Shown piece after piece: positions 54,655-62,245 of a stretch of 64,000 nt of DNA. The notes below the pieces were generated by a model. That model was given only the letters and a program-made list of their open reading frames with translations. It searched no databases and had not been told where the DNA came from. The position numbers and the translations under genes are program-made. This stretch comes from Desulfobacterium sp. (GTDB lineage Bacteria; Desulfobacterota; Desulfobacteria; Desulfobacterales; Desulfobacteraceae): positions 62,001-126,000 of the forward strand of contig JAQYWC010000011.1 of assembly GCA_030145245.1 (NCBI GenBank), read 5' to 3'. Numbering within the stretch: position 1 is the stretch's first letter; every line of letters starts with the position of its first letter.

Positions 54655-56259
54655 TCAAATCTGCAATAGCAACACCGGAGCCGCCCATATGGTTTCCTTT
54701 TTTTGATATGTATCATACATGTCACATCGCGTTTTCAGAAAAGCATATTCGAGGGAACGGCATTTCAGTAAATTCTGGTAGAACCGCTTTGCATGGTCCT
54801 TGCAAATATCGTCTTTCATATCCCATCGGAAACCAAGGGCAGCAGGGATTCCACGGTCGGCGAGTTCATAGAGGAAACTCTCCTCAGAACTGTGGCAACT
54901 GCTTAAATATATAAATCTGGTCCTGGCGTCACGTAGCCATTTACTGAACAACTCGCTGGTAACTGGTTCTACTTTCCCGGTTTTATCTCCAGGAAAAAAA
55001 AGCAAACCCGCCTTTTCATCTGACCATGCTCCGCTCCCACCTTTCCCCAGCCGATATTTACCAAAGTAAGAATGCCCGGCATAATGAACAATGTCCCAGG
55101 GTCCCTCTTTTGTCAAAAAATTGTGTACAAGTTCCCTGCTGCAAATTTCACCGTTTGCAGGTATTTTCAGCACTCGTCCCACGCCCTTTTTTCCTGGTAG
55201 AAAACCTGCGAGAAAACCCACCTCATCTTCGATGTTTTTAAGTCGGCTGTACTGCCTTTCAATACTCTCCACATAATTTTCACCAATGTTCGACTCGATG
55301 ATCAGGCAGTTATGGGCGCGGTTGATATCTTTTTGAAACAAGGCCGGCTCGTAAACGGTCACATCACTGCTGGTCCATACAGTTCGATAAATCGGTACTT
55401 TCAACATCCAGTAGTGGCATTTATGGTCCCTTCTCTCGGCAAGCGCTTCCCAAATAAAAGGGTGAGCACCTTTTTTGACATTGAAACGTATTCTGAATTT
55501 ATCCAATCCTCCACCCATCACGCTGAGCTTATCGAATCGGTTTTTAAACTCGGGATCGCTAAGCAATACTTTTCCCAACTGCTGCCCGATTTGTTCAAGT
55601 GCCTCAGTCCAATTAGAGATCGATCCCTTTACCATCGAGTCCAGGATGCGAGTCAAACTAAAGAGCAGTTCAATCTGTTCAGAATCCACCTGGATGATAA
55701 CCGGCTGACAATTGACAGGATGGCCACCGATAACATTAAAAGCCACATTCCAAAATTCAGTCGGCTTCTGTTCTGCATCAACTGTTATGTCGACGTTAAC
55801 GGCCTTGATTTCATCCTGGGGCCAGACGCATCTGCTTTTGTCTTCAAGGCAGACCCGGGCCCGCTTGATCAGCACATCTTGCCAATTCTCCGAATATTTC
55901 ATTAAATCCAGGACATAGCAATTGAGCAACTCATTCGCCTGAGCAAGCAGTTTAGAGGTATTGGAGGGCACAAAAAGAACAGCCGGTATGTGGCACCCCT
56001 GATCGTTCAATTCCTGCAGTAACCGCAAGCCCTGCATTTCATGGGAATCCGTACTGTGATCGTCGATGGGTATGTTAACATGAATGATGATCAGGTCGAA
56101 AGGTCCTTCACCCAAGATCTTTTGCTTTGCGCCGGCGACGTGCGCCGCTTTGACAAAGAGGGTGCCAGGCAGCTCCAGATGGTTGTGAAGGGACATTATA
56201 ACTTCCCCAAGGAACTGGCTATCCCTGTCGCTGAATACCGTCAGGATGCTTTTCTCCAT
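54655..56259 (-). CDS. CHAT (caspase-like) protease with receiver-like N-terminus
   Basis: A 534-residue protein. Residues about 3-135 have the layout of a response-regulator receiver (ILTVFSDRDSQF; FDLIIIHVNIP; GLRLLQEL; IPAVLFVPS), but the phospho-accepting Asp position after LIII is His60. A middle domain of about 200 residues is unassigned. The C-terminal CHAT domain has the catalytic His396 in IVHYAGHSYFG and Cys455 in IYLSSCHSSEES, with the usual strand/helix spacing and a C-terminal ALGFRWDM. The start at 56259 follows GGAGGAG and is one base after the sensor stop. Caspase-like CHAT proteases act in signalling and in Csx29-type phage defence. Confidence 0.88.
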   Translation of the reverse strand: MEKSILTVFSDRDSQFLGEVIMSLHNHLELPGTLFVKAAHVAGAKQKILGEGPFDLIIIHVNIPIDDHSTDSHEMQGLRLLQELNDQGCHIPAVLFVPSNTSKLLAQANELLNCYVLDLMKYSENWQDVLIKRARVCLEDKSRCVWPQDEIKAVNVDITVDAEQKPTEFWNVAFNVIGGHPVNCQPVIIQVDSEQIELLFSLTRILDSMVKGSISNWTEALEQIGQQLGKVLLSDPEFKNRFDKLSVMGGGLDKFRIRFNVKKGAHPFIWEALAERRDHKCHYWMLKVPIYRTVWTSSDVTVYEPALFQKDINRAHNCLIIESNIGENYVESIERQYSRLKNIEDEVGFLAGFLPGKKGVGRVLKIPANGEICSRELVHNFLTKEGPWDIVHYAGHSYFGKYRLGKGGSGAWSDEKAGLLFFPGDKTGKVEPVTSELFSKWLRDARTRFIYLSSCHSSEESFLYELADRGIPAALGFRWDMKDDICKDHAKRFYQNLLKCRSLEYAFLKTRCDMYDTYQKKETIWAAPVLLLQI

Positions 56260-56260
56260 A

Positions 56261-59200
56261 TCACAGCTCCTCCGCAACTGGCAGTTCAACCCTTACGCGC
56301 CTGATGTCACCTTCGGTTGATGGTTCGGAGAGGTGTCCGCCATGGTCTTTGATTAAGCGTTTCACAAATACATTTCCGGTTGCTATTTCGGTCAGGGTTT
56401 TGGACACCTGATAAACCCGCTCCAGATCACCAGGCTTTTCTTCAGTTAAAAATGGGAAATAGCCGCTAATTTCAGATACTACTTTTCCTTTTTCCAGCCA
56501 GAGTCTCCACTGGATTCTCTTTTCATTCGGAGAAAACCTTAGCAGGAAAGAAAGAATGCTCTGAAAGCAAAAAACCAACTGATATAAATTGCCCCTAATC
56601 ATCGGTAAGTGTTCCGCCTCTTCCCGTACAATCTGTTCGCGGTCAAATTGGGGTAAATCCTCAAGAACCTTGGTGATAACTTCATCCATGCCCAACAGGT
56701 AATGTTTTGCGGGTAAATCAATATCCTTCCTGCTGTAAAAAGACAGGCGGTCGAAAGTCAGATCGACCCTGCGCAGCTGTTCGAGAATCTTAATGATGGT
56801 ATCAACGTCGGTCCCTGCCCCAGGCGCTTCCTTCAACCGGTGAAGCCAGGTAAAGGCCAGAGACAGCGGCGTTTTTGTCTGGGTGGCGATTTCATAGTAC
56901 ATTCTTTCAAGGTAATCCAGCTCCTCTTTACGCTTGGCCAGGGCCAGGTCCTTTGCTATCAAAACCTTCCCGGCGAGCTCTTTTGACAACTGACTTACAG
57001 AAAGAAGTACCTCTAAGGATTCGCCGTCGGCGCGACGCAACCACACTTTACGGTTAGGAACCCGGCCTGCCTCCAGCAGATCCTTCCCCTCTTTCGGATC
57101 GGTAAAAAAAACGGTAACGTCCCGCCCTTTAAGGTCGTCTTTTGAATACCCGAGCAATCGTGCCCAAGCCGGATTGGCCTTAGCCACATTTCCTTTGCCG
57201 TCGGTGGTCAAAATGCCGTCTGAAGCATTGTTCAGCAATTCACTCATAATTTGCTGAGTCCTCATCCGTTTCATCTGGCCGACCAGGTCTCTCACTATTT
57301 CAGCAAGAGCGGTTTTATTTTCCTCCGAAAAAGCGTTCTGGGTGGACCCCTCTATGTTGAGCAACCAACGTACATGGCCCGATATGGTTATGGGCAGGCA
57401 AAATGCCGATTTCGTCGATTCCAGAGCCTTGATGAAGGGTCCTTCTGAATAAACGGCGTTAACATCGGAAAGACACTGAGGCTCACCGGTATCAATGACC
57501 CAGCCCAAGAGGCCATCGGCCCATGGCTGGCAAAAATCGGGTCCAAGTATGGGGGTGTTCGGTTTGGCGTACTCTTTTTCAAGAATGACCATTTGGGTGT
57601 CCTCATCAACCCTGAATAGCGACACGTTGTCCCAGTCGTAGTGCTCCCCGATCCGCCTGACCAGCACTTCGGCAAGCAACTTGACGTCTTGGGAAACGGT
57701 CAAAAGTTCGCTCTGAAGGCCCAACCTGAAGTCAATCTCCAGTCTGTCCTGATAGTAGAGGGCCATGAGCAGGGCCGAGTCCAGCGGGAGGGCCAATAGC
57801 GCCTTTTGATCTTTGGAGTTATATGCATCTTCGGAATTTGAAAACAGGGTGACGGAGGCCGTAACCTTGCCCCCCTTTAGGACCGGCAGGAAAAAGAAGG
57901 CCTTGGCTCCTGTTTTGAGAATTTTCTGAAATTCCGGATCGTTCCTCAGGTCGCTCCACACTTCAGAGGCGAGGAAATCATTAAGTTTGTTAAACATGGG
58001 TTGTTTCTGATTCAGAAAATTACGGACCGGATCAGAAATTTCCCACCACCGGCGGCTCCATATTAATTGGCCCCTTTGGGGCTGGTGGGTAAGTTCCCGC
58101 GAGTGTTTTCCATCGTCGCTATACCGTGTAAAAATACACAGGTCATAGGATACGACACGCTTGATTTCATTGGCAACATTATCCAGCAAGATCTTCCAAT
58201 CCCGCTCCTTTTCGATGTGTTGGTGAATAGCCGTAATCGTTTCCTCGCGCTCCAGACTTCGGATAATCGCCAAGGTTCCTGTTGGCTTGCCAGACAGATC
58301 CGTTTCAGGCGCTGCCGACACCATGATTGGGATCTTCTTGGAACCCCCTCTGGTGATTTCCAATCTGTACTCATCGCTTAATCCTTGTTTTCGCCTTTCC
58401 AGGGCTTTTTCTACCTCCGCCCAGGGTTGACCATCCCCCAAAATTTCACGGATTGTTTTGCCTTTCCATTTTTCAACTCCAAAGATATTAAGCAATTCGT
58501 CGTTGGCATAGGTGATGGTTCCCGAAATGCTTGCCTTTAGGATACCGAGAGGGGATCTGTCAAAAACCCGGAGCATCTGTTGCTCGGGCTGGGTAATGTT
58601 CGTGAAGCACGCATAAACCGCGCACGATTTTCCGTCTATGAGGATCGGAGCGAGCTCCACACCAACAGGTATGGGATCTTTGGTCTCTTTGGCAGTCAGG
58701 TAAAGTTTGCGCATTGAGGGCCGCGCACTTGATCCGGCCTGAACAGCCTGACGGATGAAAACCTTCTCGTCATCGTTTTCAAAAAAAGCCTCCAGCTTTT
58801 TGCCCTTGATATCCACTTCACCTAAAAGTTCCACCATTTGTTTGTTATGGTTACTGATGCGTCCCTCTATGTCCATCTGGCAAAATCCTTTCTGCCCGTT
58901 CTCAATAACGTATTCGTAAATATCAACGATTTCCCGGATAATGATATCAATTAACTCAGAGGCCCTCGCGTGAATCAGAGACACGGTGTCCAGGATAGCC
59001 GTTTTATCGATTTCATTCTGGGCTCTTATGTACCTCACAATTGCGTTTTCCAGACAGGTCACTTCAGCAAAAAAAGTTGAAAAAGAATATGTCTGCTGCC
59101 TTATGCGGATTAGTAAACCGGTAATGTCCTTGATACGGATTACGCTATCATCCGCCAGCAGCTTTAAGAACAATGAAGGCAAACCACCCACCCCCTCGTC

Positions 59201-59356
59201 TCTTTCGCGTTTTTTCCACGCGTCAAAGTTCGACACGCCCAATTTTCGTTCCAGGGCCTGGTACCAATTAAGGCAAATCTGCATCTCTCCGCGTTCAAGA
59301 AGTGTTCGGATCTCGGGAGGCAAAACAGACGAAACCATCTTGGTGGAAGTGATCAT
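56261..59356 (-). CDS. multi-PAS/GAF sensor with degenerate histidine-kinase core
   Basis: A protein of about 1031 residues. A helical N-terminal region (about 1-160) resembles RsbR-type sensor modules. Then come PAS-like domains (about 165-280 and 290-385, RSPLGILKASISGTITYAND), two GAF-like regions (about 400-560 and 575-720, FCLPITISGHVRWLLNIEG) and a third PAS (about 740-855, NNASDGILTTDGKGNVAKA). The C-terminal part looks like DHp plus an ATPase fold, but the H-box reads YYEIATQTKTPLSL, with no His, and no clear N or G boxes remain. The start at 59356 is chosen for the AAGAAGGGGG upstream. No membrane segment is visible, so it senses in the cytoplasm and probably signals by contact with the CHAT protein. 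Confidence 0.85.
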   Translation of the reverse strand: MITSTKMVSSVLPPEIRTLLERGEMQICLNWYQALERKLGVSNFDAWKKRERDEGVGGLPSLFLKLLADDSVIRIKDITGLLIRIRQQTYSFSTFFAEVTCLENAIVRYIRAQNEIDKTAILDTVSLIHARASELIDIIIREIVDIYEYVIENGQKGFCQMDIEGRISNHNKQMVELLGEVDIKGKKLEAFFENDDEKVFIRQAVQAGSSARPSMRKLYLTAKETKDPIPVGVELAPILIDGKSCAVYACFTNITQPEQQMLRVFDRSPLGILKASISGTITYANDELLNIFGVEKWKGKTIREILGDGQPWAEVEKALERRKQGLSDEYRLEITRGGSKKIPIMVSAAPETDLSGKPTGTLAIIRSLEREETITAIHQHIEKERDWKILLDNVANEIKRVVSYDLCIFTRYSDDGKHSRELTHQPQRGQLIWSRRWWEISDPVRNFLNQKQPMFNKLNDFLASEVWSDLRNDPEFQKILKTGAKAFFFLPVLKGGKVTASVTLFSNSEDAYNSKDQKALLALPLDSALLMALYYQDRLEIDFRLGLQSELLTVSQDVKLLAEVLVRRIGEHYDWDNVSLFRVDEDTQMVILEKEYAKPNTPILGPDFCQPWADGLLGWVIDTGEPQCLSDVNAVYSEGPFIKALESTKSAFCLPITISGHVRWLLNIEGSTQNAFSEENKTALAEIVRDLVGQMKRMRTQQIMSELLNNASDGILTTDGKGNVAKANPAWARLLGYSKDDLKGRDVTVFFTDPKEGKDLLEAGRVPNRKVWLRRADGESLEVLLSVSQLSKELAGKVLIAKDLALAKRKEELDYLERMYYEIATQTKTPLSLAFTWLHRLKEAPGAGTDVDTIIKILEQLRRVDLTFDRLSFYSRKDIDLPAKHYLLGMDEVITKVLEDLPQFDREQIVREEAEHLPMIRGNLYQLVFCFQSILSFLLRFSPNEKRIQWRLWLEKGKVVSEISGYFPFLTEEKPGDLERVYQVSKTLTEIATGNVFVKRLIKDHGGHLSEPSTEGDIRRVRVELPVAEEL

Positions 59357-59906
59357 GGATTCCCCCTTCTTTATTGTAAATGTATGCGTCCACTCGCCGC
59401 CCGGCCCGGAAAGGGTCACAGCATGAGATTCAGCGCAAGCTTATAGCTTAATGGATACCGATATCATAGGACAGTAAGGGCGAGTTGCTATCCAGCTTTA
59501 GCAAGTACAATCGACCGGTCGAGAGGTATTCCCTGTGAAGACGTAAACTACACAATATTATTAAATTATCACTTATTATAAACCTATCCTTTCATCTCAA
59601 TGTTGAGCGATTCGTTGTTCTTTTGCAGCCATAATCAGGCATCCAAATTGTATCTCATTATCCAGGAGTTTTGTGTGCAGCAGCATGCGTCTCTGTAATG
59701 AGAGTTATTTAGCACCTTACAACGAATAAAACATTGTGGTAGAAAAAATTGATATTAACGCTGAGAGAGGGCCGAAAAATAGTTCTTCTGAAGCGGAGTT
59801 ACATTTTGTATCTAAGACTCTCAGTATAGAATAAGTTCGTATTTTCGGTTGTAAAGCCCAAACGAAAAATAACTTAAATACTATTGATTTGAAATTCTGT
59901 AGCTTT
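59357..59906. other. upstream region of the CHAT operon
   Basis: It should contain the operon promoter (minus strand); TATAAG near 59440 is a possible -10, but no proper -35 was found. The rest, up to the IS remnant, has no recognisable gene. Confidence 0.35.
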
Positions 59907-60214
59907 TCAAAAAGGCTGCTTAACCAATAGCCACAGATTATCCAAATTCTTAGGGCTAATATAGCCCCGATAAGAATGGCGACGGTTACTATTATAAAAC
60001 ATTTCAATGTAATCGACGACGTCTCTTCTGGCGTTTTTTCGGGTCGTATAGTTTGCAAAAAAGCTCTCTGCAACTGCATTGTCCCAGCAGTTCTCTTTCC
60101 GACTCATATTACTGACCATTCCATGGGGGGGGGCAGCATTTTATGGAAATCGTTACTACAATACTGACTGCCTCTGTCTGAATGAAATACAAGGCCCAGG
60201 CAATGTCCTGCATG
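59907..60214 (-). pseudogene. IS3-family transposase OrfB remnant
   Basis: The C-terminal third of a DDE transposase can be read on the minus strand: [20 protein letters not shown] in one frame, then [20 protein letters not shown] and [20 protein letters not shown] in another. The frame changes at a run of nine G (60125-60133 on the plus strand). The catalytic D and E of the core are in these two parts; the N-terminus is missing. It is a different group from the 24154 element. Confidence 0.85.
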
Positions 60215-60290
60215 GAAAATGGGAGGAGACGTCTTTGGGGAAGGAAGGGGTGATTTAAAAATGAGAGTACACTGTTTTCTATGTTTTGAA

Positions 60291-60328
60291 CATCTCAAAG
60301 ACTGTCTGGAGAGACAGTCTTTGAGATG
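60291..60328. repeat. 17-base perfect inverted repeat (hairpin)
   Basis: CATCTCAAAGACTGTCT (60291-60307) and its exact complement (60312-60328) flank the loop GGAG. It lies 17 bases after the stop of the minus-strand gene at 60345. It may terminate or protect that transcript, though no clear T run follows. Confidence 0.8.
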
Positions 60329-60344
60329 CAAGTTCTACAAGAGT

Positions 60345-60935
60345 TTAAAAGGACAACAGGGGGAAAAGCTGCTTGGGTTTTTCCTTGCTTTTAATGGTAG
60401 GGAAAAACTCAACCTTGCCTTTTTGAAATGTTTCCAGCCTCTCTTCATTGACCTGGGTGGACAGAGGAAGATAATAGACTGCAAGCTTCATTTTTAAAGA
60501 CTCATTGTTCAGCTTCAGCTTGATCTTAACATCCTCATGCTTCCATTTTTTTATGACCTGATTCGTCTTCGTAGAATAAGACTTGTCTGGAAACTTTCCG
60601 TAGTTTTTAAGGATGTAGCTATTTACCTTGCCATACATCTCCATGGTTTTAAGGTCGATATACACGGCAAAAAACTTATTGGCTGAAAAACCATAAAGGA
60701 CCGTGACGGGGGTACCATTCTCTATGGCGTGCACTTTGTCGGGGTTTATATAAAAATCAACATTGTCTTTTGAATAGGCTTTTTCAAACCTTTCAAGATC
60801 ATTAATGTCTGTGCCCCATTTTATTCCTGAAAAACCTTCTCCGATATCGGCTTTGTCAACAGTTCCGCAGAAACCATTTGTTGTGCTTATCACGGTAATA
60901 ACGACAAAGCAAATAATCGTCCATAACTGTTTCAT
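60345..60935 (-). CDS. small exported hypothetical protein
   Basis: A 196-residue protein with a signal peptide (about 1-23, ending NGFCG). The mature part begins FSGIKWGTDINDLERFEKAY, a pattern common in short periplasmic proteins of unknown function, followed by a beta-rich segment (VTVLYGFSANKFFAVYIDLK). It has no catalytic motif I recognise. It is a lone gene with a hairpin downstream. Confidence 0.65.
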   Translation of the reverse strand: MKQLWTIICFVVITVISTTNGFCGTVDKADIGEGFSGIKWGTDINDLERFEKAYSKDNVDFYINPDKVHAIENGTPVTVLYGFSANKFFAVYIDLKTMEMYGKVNSYILKNYGKFPDKSYSTKTNQVIKKWKHEDVKIKLKLNNESLKMKLAVYYLPLSTQVNEERLETFQKGKVEFFPTIKSKEKPKQLFPLLSF

Positions 60936-61285
60936 TACTTGTTTTTCCTTTTCTCAACTATATGTTTATTGCTATCTGTGACCTTTACGAATTCCCGTGT
61001 TTCAGAGGATCCCATTCCAATTCCCCCGACTATCCCTGCTTTACAGAAAACTTGCAACCTTTTTTTGTGCCTGCATAGGATTTACAACTTATCAAGATTC
61101 CTGAATGGTGCTTACAGATCTTATCTGACATATGATAAACTTTTTCAATTATGCGTAGGGGCTTCCTCCTGAATCCTCCCCTTGTTACCCTGTCTTTTTT
61201 TTCTGCAGGACCGGTAGCGCCTATCCGGGTCCTCCATTCCGGATGGAGGGTATAGACCGTTATAAAAAAAAATGAGGGTTTTGGA
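60936..61285. other. gene-free stretch before the chemoreceptor gene
   Basis: It includes a small hairpin CCTCCAT-TCCGG-ATGGAGG (61231-61249). No gene or known riboswitch is recognised. GAGGG near 61274 is the likely ribosome binding site of the next gene. Confidence 0.4.
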
Positions 61286-62212
61286 ATGTTGAAAAATTTA
61301 AATTTAAGAATGAAGATGCTTCTTTACATCGGCATGGTTGCCTTTTTATCGTTTGCCGTGACCATCGGGGTTGTTGCCGTAAAGGCCGGGAACATGGCTG
61401 AAGAGAGCGCCACTGAAAATGTAACCCAGGTTCCCTTTCGCTATGGGGGCATTGTAAAGGCAGAGATCGAGGTTGCCATGGACACCGCCCGGACCCTGGC
61501 ACAGGCTTTTGAGGGAATAAAGCATACCAGCAATCAGCCGGACAGGCAGATGATCAATGGGATGTTAAAACAGATCATGGTTATGAATCCTCAGTTCTTT
61601 GGCGCGTGGACCATATGGGAACCCGATGCCCTGGATGGAAGGGACAGCGAGTTTGTAAACACTCCGGGGCACGACGGTTCAGGCAGATTTGTACCCATAT
61701 GGGAACGCTACTCCGGGAAACTGGTGTTCAGAGCCTGCGGAAAATATGATCAGGAGGGGGCCGGAGAAGCCGGAAAGGGATTTGCCGTTGTTGCCGCAGA
61801 GATCAAGGAGCTTGCAAGGCTGACCACCGAAGCCACCAATGATATCCGGGAAAAAATCGTGGGCATTCAACAGGTCACATCGGTTTCCGTTGAATCAATC
61901 GGCGCGATCACAAAGATTATTGACGATATCAACGAAATATCCGTTACCATAGCCACGGCCATTGAAGAGCAGAGTGTCACCACCCAGGAGATCGCTGGAA
62001 ATGTTGCCCAGGCATCCCATGGCCTGGCAGAGATAAGCGAGAATGTGGCCCAGAGCTCCAGGGTGTCAGAAGAGATCACAACGGATATCTCAGAGGTGAG
62101 CAGGCAATCCAATGAGATGACAAACAGCAGCTCCACTGTCAGCCTGAACGCCGGTGAACTGTTGAAACTTGCAGAAAACCTCAAGAAGATGGTGGGAAAT
62201 TTTAAAGTCTGA
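61286..62212 (+). pseudogene. methyl-accepting chemotaxis protein with large in-frame internal deletion
   Basis: A 308-residue reading frame. The N-terminus has a membrane segment (about 12-32) and the first part of a Cache-type sensor domain (FFGAWTIWEPDALDGRDSEF, GRFVPIWERYSGKL). At YDQEGAGEAGKGFAVVAAEI it passes directly into the signalling helices after the hairpin tip, and ends with normal MCP C-terminal sequence (NEISVTIATAIEEQSVTTQEIAGNV). The rest of the Cache domain, the second membrane segment, HAMP and the first half of the signalling coil, including the hairpin-tip core, are missing. The frame is kept, but the product cannot be a working receptor. Confidence 0.8.
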
Positions 62213-62245
62213 AACTTCGCGGTGATAAAGGGTCTTGGAACCACT

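Noticed and set aside
59717-60079. Frame with hydrophobic segments on the minus strand
   Set aside because: It overlaps the IS3 transposase remnant in another frame and extends into non-coding DNA.
61201-61260. c-di-GMP riboswitch before the chemoreceptor gene
   Set aside because: A hairpin is present, but the conserved GEMM core sequences are not.
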